Shown: positions 40,807-50,880 of the stretch, piece by piece
Layout: every line of letters begins with the position of its first letter
How positions within the stretch are numbered: the first letter of the stretch is position 1
Origin: a virus
DNA length: 64,000 nt
Virus record (IMG/VR): IMGVR_UViG_3300031963_000044
Location: 38,636 to 102,635 of that record
Direction: 5' to 3' (one strand)
The notes under the pieces: generated by a model
Told to the model about the DNA's origin: nothing
The model's input: the letters and a program-made list of their open reading frames with translations, nothing else
Databases searched by the model: none
Translations under genes and position numbers: made by a program

Positions 40807-43800
40807 TTAAGGTACGTAATATAGTCGATTTGAATCGGTTGAGCAATAATATATTGACCCTGACGGTAGCCCAATAGGTCCGTTTGGTAATCCAATTATT
40901 GATAAATTATTAACAAACGTAGCACAATTTCTATTTGGTATGATATTTGACCCAATAATAAAGGTGTTTGTATTACCTGTTATAGTATTATTTACACCGC
41001 CTAAAATACCAGATGATGTGGTTGCTCCAGAAATTATATTACCGCAACCACCGCCAATAAATGAATAAACACCGCTTTCGGAATTATTAAATCCTCCAGC
41101 AATTGTTGAGCGACAACCAGATGATATATTTAATTGTCCTCCACCAACAAATGAATAATTTCCTTGCGATCTATTTTGAAATCCACCTGATACCACAGAG
41201 AAATCACCATTTGGAATCCCTATCGCATTAATTAATATTGCTTGTGCGTCACTTGTACCTCCTGTTGTGTTAGCACCAATTCCTGCTGCAATAGAACCAC
41301 ACCCTGTTGCAAAATTATTAACGCCAGCATTTATTGTTGAGTAGTTACCGCTAGCACTATTTCTAGCTCCACCGGTTATTGTTGATCTTGTTGTGGCGCT
41401 ATTTGCCCTACCGCCACCGATTGTTGATACTAATCCATAAATATAATTTTCCCTCCCACCGGCTATTGTTGAGTCGCATAAAATACAATTACCGCTTCCA
41501 GTTATAGTATTCCCTGAACCTCCGCCAATAACGCTATATTTTTGGGCATATATTGAATTATTGTAACCACCACCGATAAATGAACCTTCGGCATTTTGAA
41601 GACCGACTATTGGTGAAATTAAATTAGAACGACCACCAACAATTGTAGAAAAGATTGTTGTAGCACTATTGCAACTTCCACCAACAATTAATGAACATAA
41701 ACCTGTTGCGGTATTTAAAAATCCGCCACCAATAAATGAATAATTATTAGAAGATAAATTATTTTGACCACCAACAACAGTTGCGTAAGTTGTTGTCGCA
41801 CTATTAGAACAACCTCCACCGATAAATGAACCACTACCACTAGCAATATTTGATAATCCTCCAACAACTACAGAAATAGCTGATGTTACACAATTTGAAC
41901 TACCTCCACCGATAAATGAACCATCGCAACTAACAATATTTGATAATCCTCCAACAACTGATGAATAAAGAGTTGTTGCGCCAGAAATTATATTACAGCG
42001 ACCACCGCCAATAAATGAATAAGTACCAATATTAACATTTAATGCACCTCCAACAACCACAGAAGCGTCAGATGTTGCACAATTTGAACTACCTCCACCG
42101 ATAAATGAACAAGGACCACAAGATAAATTATTTTCACCTGCAACAATAACTGAACAACACGTTGTTGCACTATTCGAACCACCACCTCCAACAAATGAAT
42201 TGTTTCCAGATGATAAATTATTTTCACCTGCAACAATAACTGAACAACACGTTGTTGCACTATTGTTAAAACCACCCCCTATAAATGAACCTGAAGATAA
42301 TGCTTTATTTGAACTTCCACCTCCTATAAATGAACAGTTTCCGGATGATAAATTACATTCACCAGCAACAATAGTCGAATATGTTGTTGTTGCACTATTA
42401 GAACAACCTCCACCGATAAATGAACCACTACCACTAGCAATATTTGATAATCCTCCAACAACGCTTGAATAAAAATTTGTCGTTCTATTTAAATAACCAC
42501 CGGTTATAACCGAACCAAAACCACTCGCAATATTTAAACATCCACCACCAATTGATGCATTATTATTGCAAATTAAATTGTTACTACCTCCAATTATAGA
42601 TGAAAATGAACCACATATTTTATTATTATAACCACCACTTATAGTAGAATAAAATGAATTTCCACTAAAACAACTTAAATTAGTGATGGAACCCTGAAAA
42701 TAAACATTAGAACCGGTATCAAAAACATCTAATTGTATTTCAGTATAAGGTGGATTATATGTACTATTAGTTATTGCCGCACTATATATCACATTATCAA
42801 TCCCATTATAAAAAGACGCTAAATTACCAATTTGATATATTGAAGTCAAATCTCCGGGAACACACACGGTATTACCTACATTATAATACGCACTTTGCGT
42901 TGTATTATTCAAACCATACCAATTTAAAATACCCCCACCAATAAAGTTATTAAAACCGTTATTTAAAGCAGAATTACCTTGACCACCAGCAATAACGGTA
43001 CCTATTTGGCATGTGTTATTTGAATGACCATACACCGTCGAGTAAGCGCCGGACGCAACATTAAGATTGTCTCGCCTAACCGAACTACAACTTCCGCTTC
43101 CAGAAATAATTACTGGTTGTGTCCATCCAGTAACCTGTACAGTACCGGCATCGGTTCTAGTTAATGTTAATGTATTTGTATTATCATCATAAGTTCCACC
43201 AGTAACATAGAAATCAGTATATCCACTTGTAAATCCACTAACAACAAATGTTCCACCAGAATTATTAAAGTAGGTTACTTCACCATTTAATGGATTATAT
43301 GTGCCACCAGTTACAAAAACATCACCATATCCGGGTAATGTTACCGTTAATAAAGTTCCATCATTTCTTGTTGCACCTAAAGTATATGATGCTCCGGTAT
43401 ATGTTAATCCCGTAACAAATATATCCGTAGATGTTAAACCACTGATATCAAATGTCCCACCAGAATTGTTAGTAAAACTTAGAGTACCAGCAGAATATGT
43501 TCCACCCGTTACATATACATCAAATGATGAAGATCCACTTTGTGATAAAATTCTCCAATTTGCTGTCGCATATGTTGCACCCGGAGTTATTCCTTCAATT
43601 GTTGATGCTGTCCAAGCATCAATAAATGCTTGACCTTCGGGAGTTGAGCTATCAACCGTAGTACCAAATTGTGTTATTGTGACTGCGGTTGTTCCTGTTG
43701 CCGCACTAAATAATGATGTATAATTCGGAATGTTATATTGATATGTTGTTTCATTTTCATAAACATATGCTAACATTCCTAATCTTCTTCTACCAGAAGA

Positions 43801-44058
43801 TATATTATCAGAATTTAAAGTTAATACATCAGGATTTGGTGTGTTTATATTTAAACGTATTGGAATTGTATTTCCTGAAGTTTCAACAGGTCCAGAAGAA
43901 CCCACCGGTATTGTATAAATTAAATCATTTACAGAATATACTTCAACATAACCACCAATACCTAATATACTAAAATTAGTTCCATAAAATCGATTTGGAT
44001 TTACCGATTCGGGCGCATTTAATTGCGTTGCTGTTTGTGGATTTTTATATAATGACAT
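40807..44058 (-). CDS. Tail fibre with YadA-head-type repeats
   Basis: A 1083-residue fibre in three parts. Residues about 1-165 are an attachment region. Residues 170-330 hold shaft repeats (DVYVTGGTYSAGTLSFTNNS, DVFVTGGTYNPLNGEVTYF, DFYVTGGTYDDNTNTLTL). Residues about 460-1020 consist of some three to four dozen short units of the type SFIGGGSSNCATS and SVIVAGENNLSSG, the Hep/Hag (YadA-like head) repeats of trimeric adhesins, which stack as a left-handed beta-roll. It ends GLPSGSIYYCSTDSNRLYYV with no recognised chaperone domain. By analogy it is a trimeric receptor-binding fibre. DNA-level repeats show recent internal recombination. Confidence 0.8.
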   Translation of the reverse strand: MSLYKNPQTATQLNAPESVNPNRFYGTNFSILGIGGYVEVYSVNDLIYTIPVGSSGPVETSGNTIPIRLNINTPNPDVLTLNSDNISSGRRRLGMLAYVYENETTYQYNIPNYTSLFSAATGTTAVTITQFGTTVDSSTPEGQAFIDAWTASTIEGITPGATYATANWRILSQSGSSSFDVYVTGGTYSAGTLSFTNNSGGTFDISGLTSTDIFVTGLTYTGASYTLGATRNDGTLLTVTLPGYGDVFVTGGTYNPLNGEVTYFNNSGGTFVVSGFTSGYTDFYVTGGTYDDNTNTLTLTRTDAGTVQVTGWTQPVIISGSGSCSSVRRDNLNVASGAYSTVYGHSNNTCQIGTVIAGGQGNSALNNGFNNFIGGGILNWYGLNNTTQSAYYNVGNTVCVPGDLTSIYQIGNLASFYNGIDNVIYSAAITNSTYNPPYTEIQLDVFDTGSNVYFQGSITNLSCFSGNSFYSTISGGYNNKICGSFSSIIGGSNNLICNNNASIGGGCLNIASGFGSVITGGYLNRTTNFYSSVVGGLSNIASGSGSFIGGGCSNSATTTYSTIVAGECNLSSGNCSFIGGGSSNKALSSGSFIGGGFNNSATTCCSVIVAGENNLSSGNNSFVGGGGSNSATTCCSVIVAGENNLSCGPCSFIGGGSSNCATSDASVVVGGALNVNIGTYSFIGGGRCNIISGATTLYSSVVGGLSNIVSCDGSFIGGGSSNCVTSAISVVVGGLSNIASGSGSFIGGGCSNSATTTYATVVGGQNNLSSNNYSFIGGGFLNTATGLCSLIVGGSCNSATTIFSTIVGGRSNLISPIVGLQNAEGSFIGGGYNNSIYAQKYSVIGGGSGNTITGSGNCILCDSTIAGGRENYIYGLVSTIGGGRANSATTRSTITGGARNSASGNYSTINAGVNNFATGCGSIAAGIGANTTGGTSDAQAILINAIGIPNGDFSVVSGGFQNRSQGNYSFVGGGQLNISSGCRSTIAGGFNNSESGVYSFIGGGCGNIISGATTSSGILGGVNNTITGNTNTFIIGSNIIPNRNCATFVNNLSIIGLPNGPIGLPSGSIYYCSTDSNRLYYVP
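41798..41868 (-). repeat. 71-base exact direct repeat, copy 1
   Basis: Identical to 42392-42462, 594 bases away and in frame with it. It encodes about one and a half YadA-type units in the fibre gene. The identity at DNA level, in a protein whose other units vary, indicates recent duplication or gene conversion. Confidence 0.85.
42122..42264 (-). repeat. 53-base exact direct repeats, 90-base period
   Basis: Two identical 53-base copies at 42122-42174 and 42212-42264 lie 90 bases apart, i.e. 30 codons. They encode the NSATTCCSVIVAGENNL region twice. They are in frame, so unequal crossing-over would change fibre length by 30 residues without a frameshift. Confidence 0.85.
42392..42462 (-). repeat. 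71-base exact direct repeat, copy 2
   Basis: Second copy of the repeat at 41798-41868; recombination between them would delete or duplicate 594 bases (198 residues) of the fibre head, keeping the frame. Confidence 0.85.
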
Positions 44059-44059
44059 A

Positions 44060-44857
44060 TTATTGAACTGTTAAACCTCTAAAATAAATATCAACGTTTA
44101 TGTTATTTAAATAAAATTCTGTACTTGGGAAAGTCGTATATGTTCGATAAAATGTATTTGCAAATGTTGACCCCGTGTAATTAAAAATATAGGAATCAAT
44201 GTTAGTATTCATAATAGCACCATTTAATATAAATGGTGAATTTTGATTACCATATGAAATTTCAGTTTGGAGTTGATTATTTGTTAAGCTATTTGGTATA
44301 ACCCAAGTATACCAAGCATCCTCTATTGCTGTTCCAGCGGGAACTTGCGTTGTTGTAAAATTATATGTTATATTTGGATTTCCAAATGAATCATTACCTG
44401 ACGTTGTTTGTGGTACACTTTGATAAAAAACGGGAGGAAGTCCTGTTACACCAGAAGTTGCATACATTTTCATATATTCAATAAATTCTGTACCATTTAA
44501 TGGTGGTGTACCATAACCAAACCCAAAAAATGTGGTATTTCCTTGTGCTGATAAATACGTATAAATTTCTGAACTTCTGCTTATTGGTTCTATAAATAAT
44601 AAAGCAAATAAATTTGCTGTTGAGGGTGGACCGGGTGGTATAATTATTGTAGAATCCGTACACCCGCTAGCATCAACAATCTCAATTAAAATTGAAGGTG
44701 CTGAATTCAAATAAGGTGGTAAAGATAATGTTACAGGAAATGTTGCACCACTGGGAATGGGTCCAATATTTACAGGTGGATAATACCCATTTACATCAGA
44801 AACAAACACATCAAATGGTGATGCGCCAGTAATACTATTGAAGGTTAATGTACACAT
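44060..44857 (-). CDS. Virion protein, 265 residues, with shared N-terminal domain
   Basis: Residues 1-75 (MCTLTFNSITGASPFDVFVS, then IEIVDASGC) match the stand-alone 70-residue protein at 33339. The rest is a beta-rich region with NLFALLFIEPISRSSEIYTY and VPAGTAIEDAWYTWVI. It lies between the YadA-like fibre and the SprB-repeat protein with gaps of 1 and 3 bases, so it is part of the tail operon. An adaptor or fibre-attached domain is plausible; function not shown. Confidence 0.55.
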   Translation of the reverse strand: MCTLTFNSITGASPFDVFVSDVNGYYPPVNIGPIPSGATFPVTLSLPPYLNSAPSILIEIVDASGCTDSTIIIPPGPPSTANLFALLFIEPISRSSEIYTYLSAQGNTTFFGFGYGTPPLNGTEFIEYMKMYATSGVTGLPPVFYQSVPQTTSGNDSFGNPNITYNFTTTQVPAGTAIEDAWYTWVIPNSLTNNQLQTEISYGNQNSPFILNGAIMNTNIDSYIFNYTGSTFANTFYRTYTTFPSTEFYLNNINVDIYFRGLTVQ

Positions 44858-44860
44858 ATT

Positions 44861-46993
44861 TTATATATCGTCACATGTTATATCATAAATAATTATAAGT
44901 TCAATTTTTACTCCAATATCACTTAAATTATTATTTAATGTGCAATCGGAATTTATAATTATTTGGTTATTTGTATAATCAATTGTAACATCACCAATAC
45001 CACTTATAGATTCAAGTAAAGTTTCTATTGTTCCATAAAGTTGTTCATCTGTTGGTACATCAATTAATGAATAACTTGTATAAACCGAACCAGATGTTGT
45101 TATTGTATTTGCAGTGACGCTTGCAATAAATTGAGCATTGTTAAGAACACATGTAGTGTCGCCGGTTGTTATATCCTGAAAACCATAATTTAACATTTCA
45201 ATTAACCCAAATTTATTACCATAACTTAACTCCATATTATCGGAACAAATATTGAATGTTCTATATCCAGTATAAAGTGCGCTACAAGTAATTTCTATTT
45301 CTTGCGTATCTGTACAACCATTACTATCGGTTATAGTTACTGAGTAGTTACCAGAAGTTAATCCTGTTGCATAAATACCGCTAGAAACGCTTGGGAACCA
45401 ATTTATTGTAAACGGTGGTGCACCAGATGTTAATATTACAGTTATTGTTCCTTCACTACCTAAACCACAATCTGTGCCAAATAATGTGAAGTTTAATGGT
45501 GGTTCTTCTTGTATATAAAAACTTGAACTGATTACGCAACCTTCTTGGCTAGTTACATTTGCAACATAATTTCCTGTGGGTAAATTTGTAAATGTAAAAT
45601 TATCATCAACAGACAATGAACTTAAATTAACGGGTCCACTTATTTCATATAAAAATGGTGATGTGCCGCCTGTTGTTTTTTGTATTAAAACAACGCCATT
45701 ATTTTGTCCGCAAGTTGACCCGGTTGTTGAGGTAGAAACGTTAAATAAGGGTGTTGATATTATTGACAACGATTGTGTATAAACACAAGTTGTACTACTT
45801 GCTGAAATAATTAAAGTGTATGAGCCACCTGATAAATTAGTGAAAGTTTGTGTTAAAAAATTAGATATTAACGACTCAGTACCATTTGGTCCGTCTATTT
45901 GATAGAAATATGGTGCTGTTCCTCCATTTATTACAACACTAATTTGACCATCGGTTGCACCACAAGTTGTATTAACGACATTTACAGAAACAATATCAAA
46001 GGTATTTGGTGTTTCTAATGAGGTTGTTAATTGCGTATTGCATAAACCAACATCAGTTATTGATACGCTAAATGGTCCTGAAGAAAGTCCAGTAAACACA
46101 TAATTTGTTGAATATGTAATTTCTGTTGTAGCATTAGAACCGGAATAAAAAAATGGGCCGGTACCTCCCGTTACTGTTATAGTTATTTCCCCATCAGAAG
46201 AAAAACAGCTTGGAGAAATTACACTAGTTACAAAAGCACCCAACGAATCTGTTTGAGGTAAGTTATAAGCCGTAGTCAAAGAGCAGTTATCTGCTGAAGT
46301 CACATTAACGGTATATAGACCACTTGTTAAACCACTGATTGTACTTCCAGTTTCGCTTAAAATAGGTCCATTAATATCGCTCCACTGATAAGTAAATGGT
46401 GGTGTTCCAGTTTCCCCTGTTATAATTATTTTTCCACCAGTGCCGACACAACTAGTTGCGGGTATAATAAATGCACCATATGTTAAATTAGTAGATTCGT
46501 GAATAATACATGTTTCAGTAACACCAGTACATCCACCAGCATCTTCAATAACCCCATAATAGATTCCGGGAGATAATGAGATAAATGTATGACTTTCACT
46601 TGTTGCTGTATAGCTATCAACTAAAGATGTACCACTATATAAATAAAAAACATTTTCAAATGGAGAACTTGTATTACCTGATATTGTGATTTCACCATTA
46701 TTTTGATTACAAGTTGTATCTACTACATTTATTATTGATGCGCAAGCACCCGAACTAATTGTAACGTTTACTAAGCTAATATTATTTGGTGTACTTGAGT
46801 CGTTTACCTCCACAAAATATGTTCCAGCGGATAATCCAGTTTGTGTTTGTCCGGTACCTAAATATGGGTCATACCACAAATAACTAAAAGGAGATGTGGT
46901 ATTAACATTAGGTACTGCGGTTAAAGTCGCAGCACCAAGATTACTATTTGTACAATCACCGGTTAATATTATATTGACATCAAAAATATTCAT
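44861..46993 (-). CDS. SprB-repeat virion protein
   Basis: A 710-residue protein built mostly of seven SprB-type Ig-like repeats. The units follow the pattern C-x-x-x-x-G-x-I-x-I, then GGT-x-PF-x-Y, then GL-x-x-G-x-Y-x-V-x-V-x-D-x-x-GC; examples are GTPPFTYQWSDINGP, GGTAPYFYQIDGP and SGAPPFTINWFPS. These repeats are known from SprB, the mobile gliding adhesin of Flavobacterium, and other secreted Bacteroidota proteins. The last 130 residues form a different domain (YRTFNICSDNMELSYGNKFG). With no secretion signal and a position in the tail operon, it is probably a virion adhesin. Confidence 0.78.
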   Translation of the reverse strand: MNIFDVNIILTGDCTNSNLGAATLTAVPNVNTTSPFSYLWYDPYLGTGQTQTGLSAGTYFVEVNDSSTPNNISLVNVTISSGACASIINVVDTTCNQNNGEITISGNTSSPFENVFYLYSGTSLVDSYTATSESHTFISLSPGIYYGVIEDAGGCTGVTETCIIHESTNLTYGAFIIPATSCVGTGGKIIITGETGTPPFTYQWSDINGPILSETGSTISGLTSGLYTVNVTSADNCSLTTAYNLPQTDSLGAFVTSVISPSCFSSDGEITITVTGGTGPFFYSGSNATTEITYSTNYVFTGLSSGPFSVSITDVGLCNTQLTTSLETPNTFDIVSVNVVNTTCGATDGQISVVINGGTAPYFYQIDGPNGTESLISNFLTQTFTNLSGGSYTLIISASSTTCVYTQSLSIISTPLFNVSTSTTGSTCGQNNGVVLIQKTTGGTSPFLYEISGPVNLSSLSVDDNFTFTNLPTGNYVANVTSQEGCVISSSFYIQEEPPLNFTLFGTDCGLGSEGTITVILTSGAPPFTINWFPSVSSGIYATGLTSGNYSVTITDSNGCTDTQEIEITCSALYTGYRTFNICSDNMELSYGNKFGLIEMLNYGFQDITTGDTTCVLNNAQFIASVTANTITTSGSVYTSYSLIDVPTDEQLYGTIETLLESISGIGDVTIDYTNNQIIINSDCTLNNNLSDIGVKIELIIIYDITCDDI

Positions 46994-49962
46994 TAATTAC
47001 AATTAATCGATAAATTTATTCCCACATTTAATTCTAGTGGATTATTTGAAATAGAAAATACACAACCTAAAGTTCTTACATATAGAGTATTACCATCTAA
47101 ATACCCATAATATCCATTATCATTCAATTCACCAAGATTTGCAATAATTGCATTTGTCCACTGTAATTGTGTGGGAACTTGATTTATTCCATATCCTGTA
47201 AAAAATGGTTCTTGTACGATAGAATTACCGTCAATTCTAATATCAACGTACCATTCAGAAACAAGTGAACTTAAAATACATTCATTTATTGTTAGTCCCT
47301 GACTTATTAAATAAGAAATTAATGTTTGATAAAGAACCGTATTAAATGATGTTGTTTGTAGTGTTTGTAATCCACCACCAACTCTTGGTAAAATGGAACA
47401 AGAATATAATCCATAATTACAATCATACGTAAATAAATTGTCTTGTGCAATACATGGTTTACATGGGACTGGAATAATCTGACAACCTCTTTGTCTTCTA
47501 TAAACAAATTTTTGTCGATGAAAGATTGAATTTTCATATTTAATACCCGTATCCCATATCGTTGTTGCGGGAACCATTTGTTCAATTAATTGAATCCAAT
47601 AATCACCTATTTGTTCCACGTAATCAATTAATTTTTGATACGTAAAATCATCAAATGGAATGCAAACAGCTTGATTAGTTTGTATGTATTTCCAAAATAC
47701 AGATGCTAATGTTGGATATCCACCAGTTTTTCCATCCGTTATATACATTCGATTACGAACATTAATCATATTTGTCCAAAATGTTTGAGCAAATTCAAAA
47801 AATGTTCTTCTTTTTGGTTGTGGATTAATTATTGTCCAATCAATACCTCCGGGTACTGGATATGGTGAAGTTAGTCCAGAATCTGGAATTGGATAATTAT
47901 ATTTTTGAGATGATGACCAAACATCGTAAACCAATCCTTGTGCTGGATTTAAGAAAATTTCAGTATTTTTAACATTTAAAACTAATTTTTCATCATAAGC
48001 ATAATAATATGCGTTATAATTACCATCAAAATTTTCTCTTAATCCAACTTCTGTTGAGGGCCAAGATTTTTTATTATCTAATACTCTTTGTAATTTAAAA
48101 CCTTCCCTCATATATGGGAATTTTCTAAATCTTTCAAGGTATTTTTGACCGTAAGTAAATGGTTCTAATTGCGTTTGAATTGATGGATTATTTCCCGTGA
48201 AAACTGAATTTGTTAAATTAACTTCCTCAGGACTTCTATGTTGAGGTGTTGACTGATACCAACCAGCACCTTGTTGGAAAAAGAACGATTCATTATCTTC
48301 TGGTGGTTTTGGGAAACCAAACTCATCAACTGGATAGTTTTCAAGTAAGACATTTACTTGCTCAAAAGATGTTACAGATGTAAATGCTGTATATTGTATA
48401 CCAAGTAAATTAAATGTATTTCCGGGAATAAGTTCCGGATTTATTTGTGTAAACGTCCCAGCAGAAATTTGTGCAAATTTGGTCTCAAATTGAAACATAT
48501 TAATTCTTTGATCCGCCATGTAAATATTCTCATTAAATTCAATAAGAGCATCCGGAGCACCAATCATCCTTAATAAAAATTCAATTGAACGTCTGGTTCC
48601 TTTTGACTTAAATAAGTAAGCGGAATTAAGTATTAAGTTTCTATAAAATTGATAGTTTAATTCATCAGGCGTTTTGTTTACGCTAAATCCTTGATATTGA
48701 GATTCACCTCCAGTTGAGAATATAGCATTTAAAAATTCGTCTTCAGATATTGGTGAAACATTAATTTTCCAACCCAAAGTCATCGAAAGATTTTTAAGTA
48801 ACTGAGATGGAATATCATTAGATGGGTTATAATGAACCGAATTCATATAAGCCAATCCATCAATAAATTTTTTAACTTCATCAAAACTTCTACCATAAAT
48901 TTGTAAAACTTTTTCAATTTTTTGGTCAGAAGTATCAAATTCTTTAATAGCCTCAGTTGTTAAAAATCTAGAAATTAGATTCGTTTTAACAATATCAAAT
49001 GATGCTCCAATTTCTGATAGATTTTCCAAATATGATGAAAACTTTGTTGATTCAATATCTAAATTCCATATAAATCTTTTAGGCCAAGTTAATGATACAT
49101 TATTTATATAAAATTTACCATCATCAGTTTGTTTTGGTACTTTAAATACTGCGGTATATTCAGGAACAATTAATCTATTTAAGAGAAATTTTTCGACTTC
49201 ATCAAAATCTTGATTAAATGAAAGTTCGGTGTAATAAGAATTTGGTTTAATGTAAAAATCTTCAAGTATATATGAAAGACCACTAAATGGATTACCTCTA
49301 ACAATAAATGTTAATGTCCCAGAATCTAATGTTTCAGATGGAGTAAAATCAATGATTTCATATTCATTATTGTTATAAAATAATGAATATTTCTCAAATT
49401 CTGTTTTAAGGTTTCTTAATCCAGAAACTTTAATTTCTCTTGTTTCTAAATTTCTGGTTGCATTAACAGAATAATCAATTAAGAATGGATTTCTTAATTG
49501 ATAAATATTAATTGTGAACTCAGTTTCATCTTCAATTGAATTGTATGCTGAATTATAAGCAGTTACCCCTGTTGAATAGTCGGAATTTAAGTTTAAAACT
49601 TCAATTGCCGCAGGAAAATAATTTATTATTTTTTGTATAGAAACTTCTAATCGTTTTGATAGTGAACCATAAAGAGTAAAATTAGTTACGTCACTTAAGT
49701 CTAAATTAGGGAATACACCATAATTTTTTGCAAATAAAATTCTGGACTCTAGTGTTGAGTCTAATTCAAGATTTTCAAGAGATATTGGTTCGGAAAACGA
49801 ACCAATACTAAAAGTCCTGTTTACTTTTTCACTTGCTGATGTCGTAAACTCAAAATTTGCTTGTGTCAAGCCACCACCATCAACTAATTGGAAGCCAACT
49901 ATGTTGTCAAATGGCGTTTGAGAGCCGCTAGCATATTGTGGAGGACATTTAAATTTTGCCAT
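46993..49962 (-). CDS. Large tail/baseplate structural protein, 989 residues
   Basis: Begins MAKFKCPPQYASGSQTPFDN and is mixed beta/helical. About residues 430-500 contain LILNSAYLFKSKGTRRSIEF then LLRMIGAPDALIEFNENIYM, a segment type also found in tail proteins of other myoviruses. The C-terminal part has cysteine-rich turns (CQIIPVPCKPCIAQDN). The next gene overlaps by one base. The size, position downstream of the baseplate genes and absence of enzyme motifs fit a baseplate or fibre-attachment protein; I cannot assign a T4 counterpart. Confidence 0.6.
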   Translation of the reverse strand: MAKFKCPPQYASGSQTPFDNIVGFQLVDGGGLTQANFEFTTSASEKVNRTFSIGSFSEPISLENLELDSTLESRILFAKNYGVFPNLDLSDVTNFTLYGSLSKRLEVSIQKIINYFPAAIEVLNLNSDYSTGVTAYNSAYNSIEDETEFTINIYQLRNPFLIDYSVNATRNLETREIKVSGLRNLKTEFEKYSLFYNNNEYEIIDFTPSETLDSGTLTFIVRGNPFSGLSYILEDFYIKPNSYYTELSFNQDFDEVEKFLLNRLIVPEYTAVFKVPKQTDDGKFYINNVSLTWPKRFIWNLDIESTKFSSYLENLSEIGASFDIVKTNLISRFLTTEAIKEFDTSDQKIEKVLQIYGRSFDEVKKFIDGLAYMNSVHYNPSNDIPSQLLKNLSMTLGWKINVSPISEDEFLNAIFSTGGESQYQGFSVNKTPDELNYQFYRNLILNSAYLFKSKGTRRSIEFLLRMIGAPDALIEFNENIYMADQRINMFQFETKFAQISAGTFTQINPELIPGNTFNLLGIQYTAFTSVTSFEQVNVLLENYPVDEFGFPKPPEDNESFFFQQGAGWYQSTPQHRSPEEVNLTNSVFTGNNPSIQTQLEPFTYGQKYLERFRKFPYMREGFKLQRVLDNKKSWPSTEVGLRENFDGNYNAYYYAYDEKLVLNVKNTEIFLNPAQGLVYDVWSSSQKYNYPIPDSGLTSPYPVPGGIDWTIINPQPKRRTFFEFAQTFWTNMINVRNRMYITDGKTGGYPTLASVFWKYIQTNQAVCIPFDDFTYQKLIDYVEQIGDYWIQLIEQMVPATTIWDTGIKYENSIFHRQKFVYRRQRGCQIIPVPCKPCIAQDNLFTYDCNYGLYSCSILPRVGGGLQTLQTTSFNTVLYQTLISYLISQGLTINECILSSLVSEWYVDIRIDGNSIVQEPFFTGYGINQVPTQLQWTNAIIANLGELNDNGYYGYLDGNTLYVRTLGCVFSISNNPLELNVGINLSINCN

Positions 49963-50867
49963 TATGATGTTATATTGACAAAGTTTTTACTGAAATCAAT
50001 ATTATTTTCACGATCTTCTCTAACTTCATAGAGTAGATTATTAAACTCATCTTTGATTTCATATAGGTTATATTGTCTGTAAATGTTATTTTCACCATCG
50101 TAAATTGTGTAAATACCATCTTCAATCGACTTAGTTTGATTACCATAGATTGCATAAGAAAGTGTTTGAATGTCGTGTTCAACAATTTCAATATCTAAAG
50201 TAATTGGATTAAAATACGTATTATTTAATAATATAGTTTGTGCTGGTTGTCCAATAAACGGTGTTGCATTTGGTTTGTTTGTTGGTGCAGAAGATGGTGA
50301 TAGTGTGCAGAACATTAAATTAGTTGTTCCATCAACATATCGATATCTAATTGCTTTTTGAACCGTATTTGTTAAGTTTTGAACAACAGGTTCACAGAAA
50401 AAATTAGATGTTATAACTCTAAAAAAATTTGGTATTTTTGTGCCGTCTGCATTTAAATATTCAACTCTATAACCAACAAGTCCTTGTGCGATAAATTTAT
50501 TTAAATCTTGTGCGGGTACATTATTTAAATCAATAACAATACCTTTAACGTTTGGTAATGACGAAAGTACTCCACAATCAGTAATTGTTGTTCTAATTTG
50601 TTTTGGTCTAATGTATAAAGTATAAATTCCTAATTTATTAAACTGATCAGCAGGTAATCTAAGATTATACAATCCACCTAAAATCTCTAAATTAGTACCT
50701 CCTACTGTTGAGTTGCTAAAATACGGTCTTAAAATTGACGGGGCATCTAATTTTGTTAAAACAAAATCATTTGTAACATCTCTTGATGGTGTATAATTTA
50801 AAATTATTTCCACATCTTCCGGACTAACGTCCGCAGGTCTTATTGTTCCATATGCTCCTAAAGCCAT
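49962..50867 (-). CDS. Virion structural protein, 301 residues
   Basis: Begins MALGAYGTIRPADVSPEDVE, continues IILNYTPSRDVTNDFVLTKL, and is beta-rich throughout, with a conserved-looking RPKQIRTTITDCGVLSSLP and GIVIDLNNVPAQDLNKFIAQ. One-base overlap with the 989-residue gene indicates coupling. A structural role in tail or neck assembly is inferred from its neighbours only. Confidence 0.55.
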   Translation of the reverse strand: MALGAYGTIRPADVSPEDVEIILNYTPSRDVTNDFVLTKLDAPSILRPYFSNSTVGGTNLEILGGLYNLRLPADQFNKLGIYTLYIRPKQIRTTITDCGVLSSLPNVKGIVIDLNNVPAQDLNKFIAQGLVGYRVEYLNADGTKIPNFFRVITSNFFCEPVVQNLTNTVQKAIRYRYVDGTTNLMFCTLSPSSAPTNKPNATPFIGQPAQTILLNNTYFNPITLDIEIVEHDIQTLSYAIYGNQTKSIEDGIYTIYDGENNIYRQYNLYEIKDEFNNLLYEVREDRENNIDFSKNFVNITS

Positions 50868-50880
50868 TTTAAATCATTAT

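Noticed and set aside
42039-42472. Plus- and minus-strand frames with their own repeats
   Set aside because: Shadow frames of the YadA-type repeats; no start context of their own.
40807-44058. Diversity-generating retroelement target in the fibre gene
   Set aside because: No reverse transcriptase or template repeat was seen in the window, and variation is in tandem units rather than at adenines.
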